DNA of 64,000 nucleotides from Ischnura elegans (Eukaryota > Arthropoda > Insecta > Odonata > Coenagrionidae): contig NC_060259.1 of NCBI RefSeq assembly GCF_921293095.1, positions 28,837,812 to 28,901,811 on the forward strand, read 5' to 3'. Made by a program: the position numbers and the translations under genes. The notes under the pieces were generated by a model. That model searched no databases, was not told the DNA's origin, and saw nothing but the letters and a program-made list of their open reading frames with translations. Below are positions 45,329 to 56,243 of this stretch, one piece after another (position 1 is the stretch's first letter; each line of letters opens with the position of its first letter).

Positions 45329-46796
45329 GTAAATGAAATGAATGACAACCGTATTGGTTGCTCTTAGCATATGTATTCGTTTACTTTTTTGGCAAAATTT
45401 ACGATTTTTCATTATCAATCTTGGACATATCATTGGCAAATGTAAGCCAAGACTGACCTTTAAACCATGTTCTCAGTGGCGATAAACGTAGTTCTTCAAA
45501 ATAATTGAAACTTTTGATGGTAACCTCAAGTTCTAAAAAGTGTTGATAATTATATGAAGGCGCTATGAGGACCTCGTGTATCTCAATACGAAAATGTGTT
45601 TTCATCGTCCTGTCCTAACTACGAGGTGTTGTCCACAAACGTCTACCATCCTTGTTTGTTAGACTGATATGGGTTTGGTTGGTGAACGTAATAATTGATT
45701 GGAACGTAGCCCATTTCCGTCTGAAATAATTGAAAGGGTGTGAGGTTACCATCATGAATTTTAGAAAATATTATTTAGACCTTTTCCGTAATTTTGAAAT
45801 AAGTGACTTGTATCTTCCTGAAATTTCATAGCTTGAAACTGAGTCCCCAAAGTCATAAAATGCCATTCTTGGGAGTAAGGGGAAACTGTAACTTTTCTAG
45901 TGTCTATAGTTTGGGAGATTGGCCATGATATGTGTAGTTCATTTATATAAAACGATAATTTAATGTTTAAACTGCATTGTATGAAAGAAGTGCTCAATTG
46001 ATGTGAGCTATAATGTAACTTTGAGCCGATGTTCTTTTCAAGCAATGTTGGCAATGTTTTGCAGAAATGTAAGTTGACCAAGAAAGGGAAGTGAGTTCGA
46101 TATTTAGTGACAATATATGTTGAATGCATCCAATATAATTTTATTTATCTGTGATTTGCTTTTACAATGAGAAAATCTCACGCTTGTCAATGTACAATGG
46201 AGCCATATCTTGAAAAGTAGTAAAATTTTGTTTTTTTGCTTAAGGATACCATCAATTGCGAGTGTTAAGCTCATGTTAGAGTGGCCAATGGTTTATCTTG
46301 CTTATTTTCTATGATTTTTTTGAAAGCATGCTACAAAGCCAACGAAGCTAGCATATAATGGCTAGTAATCCTTCTGCATAGATTTATTCCCGAGAAGAGG
46401 ATACAGGCACTCTGAATGAGGGCCAAGAGAAAATACTGATATTCTTTTTTCGGGATGGCCAGGTTCCATTTTTTCAGTTTTGGTTCTGATTCTGTTACTA
46501 GCATTATTTATTAGTCTCAGCTCATAAATTAGCACATACCTTGGTTCAATTTCAGTAGGGAAAGTAGTTTTTCTGATTACAATGCTAATTTTTATGATAA
46601 TAACAATAGCAACCTAAGGATCATCTAATTAGCACCATTATGGGATACAAGACATATAATCATCACTGATCAAGAATGCTGAGATTGATTTGAAGCAGTT
46701 CTCAACTCTATTCTCCTGTCTGCTAATCTTTTCACACCTATGTATTTCTTCTCTTTCACATCCATCTCAATCTGTTCTCTGTATTTTAATGAAGTT
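45329..46796. other. SNF2 gene intron 1, first part, no repeats seen
   Basis: AT-rich intron. No gene or repeat could be supported before the LINE target site at 46797. Confidence 0.5.
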
Positions 46797-46807
46797 ATTC
46801 CATTTCC

Positions 46808-49800
46808 CCTTTCCCTTGGGCTACAACCTTGTTGCGGTGGAAAGGCTTGCGCGCTCCTATGACCCCTAGAGCTGCACTGGCGGGATTAATTCTAAATTAT
46901 TCCCGGTAGGGCCACCCATGCCAGATAGGTCGAAGGGTAGGAGCCAGACGAAAGGTAGTCCGCGTGATGGTGTCACGTAAAAAACACTGTTGGAATGGAA
47001 GTGGGAAACCCTACCAACTATCTCTTCCCTGAACACATGGAGTACAACCAAATGAGCCTCGGAATCTCATCGCCCGGGACCCGTCCGCAAAGGGCGGGTG
47101 TCGGGCACGGCAACGAGGTCGGCAAGGTCCTCGGGGTCGCCAACATGCGAAATCCTTGCAGAGACTTATCATCATCAACATCAGTGGCAGCAGCAATGAA
47201 GAAAGAAGAAAAGAAGACCAAGAAGATGGAGAAGAAGAAGTCTGCTATAAATGTGGGGACGTGGAATGTAAGGACTATGATGAGGGCGGGAAAGTTAGAA
47301 AATATCAAAAGGGAAATGGTAAAGGGAGGATAGATATCTTAGGATTATGCGAGGTGAGGTGGAGGGATAAGGGGGACTATTGGAGTGATGGGTATAGGGT
47401 TATATATAGTGGAGGGGAAGAAAGCCAGCGAGGGGTAGCTTTAGTATTAAACGGGAAGATGGGTAAGCGTGTGGTAGGTATAGACCAGGTAAGCGATAGG
47501 ATTCTGGTGGTAGAAATTGAGGCGCGGCCCACCAACCTTGTGGTGGTCCAGGTTTACATGCCCACTAGCAATCATAGGGAGGAAGAAGTAGACGAAGTGT
47601 ATGAACAGCTCGAGGAAATAATTAGAGACACACCGGGTAAGAAAAATCTGGTAGTGATGGGGGACTGGAACGCCTCAGTCGGGGAAGGGAGGGATGGAAA
47701 CGAAATAGGAGATTTTGGTCTGGGAATACGGAACGACAGGGGAGAGAAAGCAGCAGAATTTTGTAGGAGAAACAAATTATTCATCACAAACACGTGGTTC
47801 AATCATCATAAAGGGCGAAGGTACACGTGGAAAAGTCCAGGGGATGCGGGGAGATATCAAATAGACTACATTATTGTAAGATAGAGGTTTAGGAACAGTG
47901 TGAAACACTCGCTCAGCTTCCCTGCAGCGGATGTGGATTCGGACCACAATCTAGTGCTCATGAAATGCAACGTAAGATTCAAAAGACTTATGAAAGTTAG
48001 GAAGGCGAAGAAATGGAACGTAGAAGCCCTGAAGGGGAGTATGAGGAGAGAATATCAGGAGCTAGTGGACATTAGTAGACGGGAGATTGAAAGTACCAAG
48101 ACGGTAGAGGAAAGATGGGATAATATAAAAACGGGAATAGTCAAAGCGGCGGAGAAGTCAATTGGTTACGTTGACAGTAGAAGGATAAAGAAGCCGTGGA
48201 TAACGGAGGCAATGGTAAATGAAATGGAGGAGAGGAGGAAGTGGAAGAACGTGGACACAGAACAGGGCAAAAGAATGTATAGGGAATTGAATAATCGATT
48301 ACGACGTGAAACTAAGAGGGCAAGGGAGGCTTGGTGGAAAAGACAGTGCGAGGAAATGGAAAAGTTCCAGAAGGATGGAGAAGTAGGCGCGTTGTACGCC
48401 AAAGTTAAGTCGCTATCGGGTGGCAAAAGAGGACAAGCCATGTCTAAAATTAAGGCTAAAGATGGGAGGATGCTAACCGAGCGAGAAGAGGTACAGGGTA
48501 GGTGGAAGGAATACGTGGAGGACCTGTATGACGGAACGAACAGACCAGAGAGATTGACTCTAGAGGAGGAAAGTGCAGTGGAGGAGGATAATCTTGGGCC
48601 GGAGATATTAGATTCAGAAATAGAGAGATCACTCCGTGATATGAAGGCTAGGAAAGCAGTAGGCGTGGACAACATCCCGTGTGAGCTTCTGAAGAATCTA
48701 GGGAAGGAAGGTAAGAAAAGGTTTTTCGAACTAGTGCGCTAGATCTTTGAGGAGGGATGTTGGCCGGAGGATTTCGTGAAGACGGTTTTAATTCTGCTTC
48801 CGAAAAAGAAGAAAGCTGTGGAATGCGGAGATTATAGGACTATCAGCCTAATATCCCATGCGGCTAAAGTAGTGCTGAGGATATTGAACAGACAAATGGA
48901 GGCGAGGGCAAACGAGTATTTGGGCGAAGATCAGTTTGGTTTCAGAAAAGGGAAGTCAACTCATGATGCAATAGCAATAATGAGGGCCCTCGTGGAGAGG
49001 AACCTAGAATATGAGCAGGACGTATATGTGTGTTTCGTGGATTTTGAAAAAGCGTTTGATAGGGTGAACTGGGTAAAGTTAATGGATATTCTCAAGAGAA
49101 TAGGTGTAGACTGGAGGGACTGGAGACGACTGATTCGTAATCTGTATATGGCCCAGACTGCGCAAGTGAGGATAACGGACGGAGAATCTGGGTGGGCAAG
49201 CATTGGCCGAGGTGTGAGGCAAGGCTGTCCTCTATCGCCACTGCTCTTTAACGTGTATGCTGAAGAGATGGTAAGGGAAGCGTGGGATGAGTTAGAAGCT
49301 GGGATAAAAGTGGGAGGAATGATGTTCAAATCGGTGAGATTCGCGGATGACCAGGCGTTGATCAGTCAGTCAGCGAGGGGGCTACAGCCTATAGTGGATG
49401 CGTTATACGAACGTTGCGAGGAGTTTGGGATGAGGATTTATCACAAGAAAACTAAGGTAACGCGGTTTTGTAAAGCATCACGAGCGAGGAATGTGAGACT
49501 CAAGATAAAGGTGGGTGGTGAAAAACTTGAGCAGGTTGAGCAATTCAACTATTTAGGCAGTACGTTAGAGGAAAACGGATACAGTAGTAAGGACATCAGG
49601 ACGTTCATGAGCAGGAAGGAGCTTCTGAGAGGATCGTTGTGTAAGAGTTTAAAGAAAAGGTTAGTGAAGAGTTTGGTTTGGAGTGTAGCTCTCTACGGTG
49701 CGGAAACGTGGACTCTGAGGAAAGAAGACGAGAGAAGATTGGAGGCGTTCGAGATGTGGGTATGGAGAAGAATGGAGAGGGTGAAATGGACGGAGAGGAA

Positions 49801-50108
49801 AAGGAACGACGAAGTGCTGGATATGGTTGGCGAGGAGAGAAAGCTTTTAGATGAGATACGCAGGAGACAGAAGGTTTGGATGGAGTTAGTGCTTAGCGGT
49901 GAGGGGATGTTGAAAATGGTGTTGGAGGGTAGAATGTTGGGGAAACGAGGGAGGGGAAGGAAAAGAATAGGATTTTGAGATAGATTGAAAGAGAGTAGGC
50001 CTTACAGTGAATTAAAGAAGGCAGTGCTGGAAGGAAAGGGAGGCTCCCAGATCACCTCTTTAGTACTCCATGGAAACCTACCTTAATCGGTAGAATACTA
50101 TAATAATA
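46808..50108 (+). mobile_element. RTE-type LINE, nearly full length
   Basis: Perfect 11-bp duplications ATTCCATTTCC (46797-46807 and 50109-50119) bracket a 3,301-bp insert that starts CCCTTTCCCTTGGGCTACA and ends in a TAATAATAAT tail. It has a short leader, one endonuclease-reverse transcriptase frame (46995-50086) and a very short 3' end. Length, single frame and microsatellite-like tail fit the RTE/BovB group, whose endonuclease is related to the craniofacial development protein 2 domain. Two other copies lie at 1243-3250 and 9513-11596. It sits in intron 1 of the SNF2 gene in the same orientation. Confidence 0.94.
46995..50086 (+). pseudogene. RTE-type endonuclease-reverse transcriptase, inactivated
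   Basis: About 1,025 codons, interrupted. It opens in one frame to 47325: leader, then NVGTWNVRTMMRAGKLENIK, the start of the endonuclease. A one-base loss near 47325 shifts it. The second frame carries ILGLCEVRW, NLVVMGDWNASVGEG and the end of the endonuclease (YTWKSPGDAGRYQIDYI), then the RT: AVGVDNIPCELLKNL, DQFGFRKGKS, motif A FVDFEKAFDRVNW, motif B GVRQGCPLSPLLFNVY, motif C RFADDQALIS, thumb FNYLGSTLEENG and a basic C terminus. In-frame stops lie at 47882 (TAG), 48740 (TAG, where copy 2 has TGG) and 49976 (TGA, where copy 2 has ATA). The natural TAA is at 50084. Three point changes and one indel mark it as recent but dead. Confidence 0.92.
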
Positions 50109-50834
50109 ATTCCATTTCCATCCACTATCTACCTTTGCCTCAACAATTATCTTCATCAGGCCATTGTGTCTCAAGATATGGCTGATAAGGTTGTTCTGTC
50201 TTCATATCAAGGTTTTCACAAGGCTTCTCATTTCTCGTTTCCTTTTTAGGACTTCCTCATGACTTACTCGGTGATCAATTTGATCCTAATCATTCTTCTG
50301 CAGCACCACATTACAAAAGTGTCCACCCTTGATTTCTCTCCTGCTGTCATTGTCCATCTCTCACTTCTATAGAGAACTATACCCAGCATTCATACAAAGG
50401 GGAATTCTGGGAAATAAACATTGGGACTCTTAAGTCAGGGAATTGTCAGCAAAATTAGATTATGTTCTGGGGAAAACTCCAGAGGGCCAGCAAAAATATA
50501 AAAATTGTGATTGGATAACTGAGCATTGCCACTTTAGAGTGATAATGTGGTGTTGCCGTTCTGGATCAGCAGCAGGGGATAGTGCCGACTTTGCACAACT
50601 TGACTTTATTGTGCAGAAAATTTTTTCTTGTGGGTCAGAATAACTTTATTCGTGAACATGATGTAACACCAAGGAAAACTATACAATTAGTCAAAATGCT
50701 GAGAGATTAGTCAGCGTGCTACTAGAGACTTGAAGGCTCTTTGGAAAGGAATGGAATTTGGAGGTGGTATCCGACAGGTGAAGTCATTTGAGCCTGAGGG
50801 TAGGGAAGAAGGGGTGGAGAAAGAACCTGGCATT

Positions 50835-51035
50835 GGCATCAGCCTGCTGTTATTGATAGGTGCCAAGGAGATCATGGCTTAACACCCCATCTGAGGGACA
50901 GAGTGCCATAGTTGAAGTGTCCTTCACAAAGCACTGTAGTGGGGATTAGTCTCAGAAAAATCTCTGCCACCACCAGAATTTGAACCTGAGCCCTCGGGGT
51001 GGGAGCTAACACTTAGGCCAGCACTCCAACCCCAA
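50835..51035 (-). mobile_element. tRNA-derived SINE
   Basis: On the minus strand it starts GGTTGGAGTGCTGGCCTAAG (box A-like), then GGGCTCAGGTTCAAATTCTG (box B-like GGTTCAAATTC) about 50 bases on. A body of about 130 bp continues to near 50835 with no clear tail. The two boxes in correct order and spacing support a SINE; the parental tRNA is unknown. Confidence 0.65.
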
Positions 51036-51191
51036 ACCCCTTCAGAGCTATGCAAAGAACATCATCTTAGAACTTCATAATGCATCCAAGTTCAGCAGAA
51101 ACAATAAATGTGAGCCAAAAAGATAGGTATAGGAATTTGTTTTTCCCTGAAAACTAAAGGACTTATTTAATTTAGTGAAGAGATCTTTTGT

Positions 51192-51294
51192 GGATCACCA
51201 CCAGGTCAGGAACTGCATAGCTGCTAATGTTTCGATGGCCAAGTGGGGCATCGAAACGTTGGCAGTTATGCAGTTCCTGACCCGGTGGTGATCC
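51192..51294. repeat. Long imperfect palindrome, hairpin 2
   Basis: The left arm begins GGATCACCACCAGGTCAGGA and the right arm ends TCCTGACCCGGTGGTGATCC. The core is TTTCGATGG then a short loop and GGCATCGAAACG. Nearly all of about 45 bases per arm pair. Its core matches hairpin 1, its outer arms do not. Confidence 0.9.
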
Positions 51295-52435
51295 CAACAA
51301 CTGTTTACTAAGTCTATCCCCCAGGAAAACATAAAATCATTCTTGACTTAATTAATTGCTATGTGGCACTGAGTGGTCAAATTTATGCAATATACATCCC
51401 CTTTTTTTGTATTTTCTTTATAATGGGCTGGTGTTCTAAAACTAATGATCAAAAGTTCTTGGAGTTTAGGCCAAATAGACTGATATCACAGATGTCCTCG
51501 TTGCATGCCTATTGAGGCAGCTTGCAGGGCAGTATGCAGATGTATACCTTGCTGTATTTTTACAGTTGTATGGCATGTATGTCATTGAATACATAGCGAA
51601 TGAATGTATTGCTGGCTGAAACTGCTTTACCATTGATACAAAGTCAGAGAAATAGAACATGGAAAGTTGATATGAAGCCTGAGAATCCAAACTTAGCTCG
51701 GATTAATTGATTGCTTAATTCCATGATTAAATTTTCCATTGTAAGTGGAGATTTTTTTTTTGAAATGCTCTCTTCTCGTAGGCTATTATACTGATTATTT
51801 CTTTCTTGTTTCTCCGTTGATAGTATTATCCTTCCCAGGTTACGGAAGTCATTCACCTCTTCCAGTTTCTGGCCTTAATAATTTTTAAATATTTAACTAT
51901 TAAAGAATCCAGAATTCTATTAAATGAAAATGAAAAGATAGCTATAAAAATGCAGCTGTCAGATTCAACAGCTTGTCAAAAAGGCATATCTCATCCTCAA
52001 GAGTTCGAAAAATTTTCACATTGCTATGTCAATCTATTGACAATGTGTGCTGGTTTAGCTAATTAGTTGCTTGAGGTTAACACACAAAATATTAATGAAT
52101 TGGTCAGTCATATTTACCACCTCGGTGGCTGATTGTAGTTGAGTGTATTTAAGTCAATAATTTTACAACTGATTAGGAAGAATCAATGAAAGTATGATGG
52201 GTTTCTCTCGTTTATAGTAAAAATTAGTGATAAATTTCAATTAAGGATTTCACGATAAATTGGCTTTTACAGCATTAGGGCGGATATATGAATTAGCATC
52301 GATGGAATGTCTGTCACTTTAATGATTTAAGTCACTGTAATGTTCAGGATATCAGCACTCGTTAGCAGGGAAAAGGCTACTTGAGCATGTATTTGTGCTT
52401 AGACCTCTGGGGCCGAGTTATTTCCTCAGAATGTT

Positions 52436-52625
52436 GTGAACCTGAACCTTGGAGCTCAGGTGGACATATTTCCAGCGCTGTCCAGCAAACTCTTGTCACA
52501 TTCACATTCAGGAGAGTGACTTGCATAGAATTCATCTTCTGATTCTATCTGAATTTCTGGTTCTCTATCACTGCTAGAATCACTCCTTTCTCTTTGGAAA
52601 GATCTGTCAGACTCTTCCTACAGCA
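52436..52625 (-). pseudogene. Acidic serine-rich frame fragment
   Basis: A minus-strand reading gives EESDRSFQRERSDSSSDREP and IESEDEFYASHSPECECD, preceded by an in-frame TAG and followed by TGA. The composition is that of a disordered acidic region, such as the N terminus of piggyBac-type transposases, but no catalytic domain is present. The family is not recognised; it may be a decayed transposase start or a retrocopy piece. Confidence 0.3.
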
Positions 52626-53581
52626 TTCTCTGAACTGTGTCTGTAGAGAATGATAGCCACATTATGTTTCCTGCCGTGCTGTCAATAGCTCTATAACTGA
52701 TGAAAGAAGAGCTCCATAAAGTAACTCGAAGCTGAATTTGAAGTTATTTGAAACACATGACTAACATCTAACAGGGTACCTGATACATGACACCGTGCAC
52801 TAGACCAATTACTTTATGAGATTTCTTGGACAATAATTACAATTTTAATATTACAATTTCGGATTTCTGTGTTTTAATTACTTTATTCCAGGAAAGGGGT
52901 AATGGGAGACTTAAATTTTGTGTCTTCTGAAAGGAATGCCTTCATAGTATCATTCTCATCCATAAAACAAAGACTAGCAAAGGTTAACTATTGTAATGAA
53001 AAAACTTACTTGATGCACTTAAATTTTTAACTGTAAAAGACTTCTGTTTGAAAATTGTCCTTAGTTTGGGTCAAAATATGCTAACAACCGTGGTTGGTTA
53101 AAATGTATTTAAGAAGTGCTCAAGTTATATAAAGAATATTATGTACTAAATTACAAATAAATTGCATCGATGACAACTATTGGGTATCATTCCTACCTCC
53201 GAAGGAGGTGGCTTGACCTCGGATAATGCAACAGATTAAAAGTGTCATTCCTTTCATTCTTTAATTGCTTCTTCACTATTTTAGTTAACCTGTTTTTTGT
53301 CCCTTGATACATACTTAGTTATGTGAGTTATTTCTGTATCTGTTCAAACTTTGCAGCATTTTTTTATACCCAAGTCCTTGCTATCAAAGTGGGTGTGACT
53401 ATTTACTTATCTAAAATGAAGTTATGTTTTATTTTTTATGTGAATGAAGTTGTACACTTGCTGTTGTGACTTATGAATATTTTACCCAACCATATGCCCT
53501 GACTTTATATAAAATTAATTGATATTTTGCTTACTACACTGACTTTGAATATGTCAATTAATAGTGACATCATTTTTTTAG

Positions 53582-53736
53582 CCCAAATACGAGGCAGATG
53601 TGGATGAAAAGCGATTTTTGGCCTTCAAGAAGATGATGGAGCACAGTGAGGTCTATGCTGACTTTCTAAAACAGAAAATGGTGTCTCAAGTTGACACTAG
53701 GAAGTTTGAGTGGATCAGAAAGCAGGCCTTAATGAA
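53582..53736 (+). CDS. SNF2-family ATPase, coding exon 2
   Basis: Encodes residues 33-83 plus two bases of codon 84: a charged, helical region with KRFLAFKKMMEHSEVYADFL and KQKMVSQVDTRKFEWIRKQA. A helix of the form R-x-L-x-K-L-LE-S-x-Y-x-FL-KM precedes the helicase core in HELLS/DDM1-type remodelers, so that subfamily is my best guess. Donor AA/GTAGGT, phase 2. Reading on without splicing gives an immediate TAG, which supports the junction. Confidence 0.8.
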
Positions 53737-55921
53737 GTAGGTCACATAACATTTATTTTAATTTAATTAATATACTTATTGAAACCTATAACAGTATTAA
53801 TGCTCTTTTATAATAGCGATGTTAGCCAGTGTAACTGGTTGTAATAAAAAATAATTTAATTTCCATTCAACACATTATGAATAGATTTGGGCATACATTA
53901 TATGATAAGGAATTCTTATTACATTTATGAAGACATCTTTAAGAAATGAGTAGTCCTTCTAAAGTATTATCTTTTTCATGAATGTAATTAGGTTACGGAA
54001 CAGTACTTTTATGTATGTGTAAAATTCTAATCATTTAAGTATAAGTTCATGGTAATTTTTTGGTGTCGTTCAAGTCACTATTTAATACATATTCAGGATT
54101 TTCCTTACTGTTTTCTTGAAATGGTCTTTCAATGCTATATTTATTGTACACATGCATCTGTGCTCACATCAAAATATATTTTCCAAGATTGTTTGCAGGA
54201 AAACTTTTTTTTTAACTCTATGATCAGTTCATTTTTTTGTTTTTACTAAGAAAACAATCTTTGATAATAATGTAATTCCCTCTATTTCTCCATGAAATTT
54301 CCGTAGAGCTGTGATTAATGGATTATGTTAAAGCTAAGAATTTTTTAAAGACATGTTCAAATTTGATGAAATGCTCCTTTGTATAGATTTTCATATTATT
54401 TGCTTGTATTATACTTAAATATTATAAAACTTGATTAACTTTTTTCAAATACTCCATCTCAGTATTAGCCCAAACTTTTATTTTATAATTTAGTTATAAG
54501 TATCTTCCTTACTATTCCAAATATGTAATTTAATGATAACTCATTAGTGATTTAAAAAAAAATATTCAAGCATTTGCATTTTCTCCCAAGTGGTGCCCCT
54601 ACTCTGCCCTTTAGAAGTACATATGGTAGGGTTATAATACCAATCTATGGACTTGATTACTGCTCCAAGCAATAGTAACACCCCCATTGCTTCAATGATG
54701 AACTATCAATGCCACCTATAATTGTGTGTGTAGATATAGTTAACAATATGTTTTTGGCTCCCTTATGCAAAAGCTGAACTGAAGATTTGGATTAAACAAC
54801 TAGCTAGTATGCCTTAATTTTCAAGTTTACTCCTACCATTATGGTTGAGAAAGATTTAAATTATGATCTACAAATATGGGATATTATTTAAACAAATATC
54901 AATTTAAACATCCTCTGGAATGGTACCAGATAAACTTGCAAGTAGACATAATAACCTGGAGGGAGACCGTATACATACAGCTTTGCTGCTTTGGGATTAG
55001 GAACATTTTGTGTGGAAATGTTGGAAACATTGAAATATACAGTATGAATTCTCAATCAAGTCCTAGTTTTGTTGGAAATGCACCACCATCATTGGGAACA
55101 TAGGCAACCCTGTGCAGGTATGCATGCATTAGCAAAATGAAGTACGTACTGTAGTTTCTTAATTTTGTCTACTATTGGCTTCTGTGTCATGCTTAAATGG
55201 TTGGAATGAAAAAGTTATGGCCATGACTTTGAAATGATTACATTTACTTCCTGGCCCCCCCTTTTATGCTACTTTTGAGGAAGAAATGCATCACTGATGA
55301 GATTGTTTTGTATTCTTTTTTCATTGCTGGGTATATATTGTGATGGGAGGCGGGGGGGTTCGTTGGTTGGTTGGGATGGTGAGTAAGGGACGATGGAGGG
55401 TTCACAAGGGGAAGGGGTGAAATACGTTTAATCTATTTTGGGGGGGAGAAATCAGCTGGTCGTAGGCCACCTTGCTCAGTCTATGCTTGGCATGTGGGGG
55501 GGGGAGGGAGGAGTAGACTCTTCTCTCCTCGGGAAAGGCACATATGTGATGGGAAAACCCCAAAATCGGGAGGTGGGGAATTGGGGGGGGGGGGGGCGAA
55601 ACATATGCATGCACAAGTCCATTCACACTCAACTACATACACATGGTCAAATGTAATACAAGACAAATAAATGAAGCTCTCCTTCCCTTGAAAACATCCA
55701 CTCAAGCCAAATTATGTAAAGTAAAATCTGATTCTTTCCCGGCAAATATATTCGAAAAAGGCTATTCGGGCTTCCAGCCGGGTGGTGGCAAAATGGAGGG
55801 AGACCACCCAGCTGGAAGCCTGAATAGCCTTTTTCAAATTATGTAACCTGCCAAACGGCAACGATTATAATTATTTTCTATTCTTTTTGCCTGAGTATTA
55901 ATCAAGAAATCTTCTTTTCAG
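53737..55921. other. SNF2 gene intron 2
   Basis: AT-rich, with a G-rich interval at 55345-55595 (G-runs of 7 to 14 bases) and hairpin 3 at 55754-55835. No gene seen. The acceptor is TTCTTTTCAG. Confidence 0.55.
55754..55835. repeat. Long palindrome, hairpin 3
   Basis: The left arm starts GAAAAAGGCTATTCGGGC and the right arm ends GCCTGAATAGCCTTTTTC. About 33 bases pair with few mismatches around the loop GGCAAAATGGAGGGAG. The outer frame ACCACCCAGCTGGAAGCC aligns with the ACCCRG-AACCCGA frame of hairpin 1. Confidence 0.88.
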
Positions 55922-55982
55922 GAACATGGCGGAGACATACAAGAAGCAAAACATCAAATGGGAGAAATATGCTAAAGATAAA
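55922..55982 (+). CDS. SNF2-family ATPase, coding exon 3
   Basis: A small exon completing Lys84 and encoding residues 85-104, NMAETYKKQNIKWEKYAKDK. Acceptor TTTTCAG, donor AAA/GTAATT, phase 0. It continues the charged helical linker towards the ATPase core. Confidence 0.75.
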
Positions 55983-56243
55983 GTAATTATCTAGTTTTTA
56001 AAATATAATTATTCATTTGTCCATGACAATCAAAGGTGTAAATTAGTATACATTTGTGGAATCTACCATCTTCCAGGTCATCATGTTGTTTTGTGTGTTA
56101 TCCCTTTCCTTCCACTTCTATCGATTTTAATTGATATGTATTGATTTGTGATATCCAGCTAAAAAAACTTCAAAACTATATAAGATTTCAACCCGTTGTT
56201 ACTCGATTGCGAAAGTCCTTCAGGGAATTAACAAATGACAGCA

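Larger units (their letters stand above)
50120..53581. other. SNF2 gene intron 1, rest
   Basis: Besides the SINE at about 50835-51035, the palindrome at 51192-51294 and the minus-strand fragment at 52436-52625, nothing is supported. The intron ends in CATTTTTTTAG at 53581. Confidence 0.5.

Noticed and set aside
50443-50643. 66-codon frame next to the LINE
   Set aside because: Somewhat protein-like but without recognised motif, start context or exon signals; not enough to annotate.
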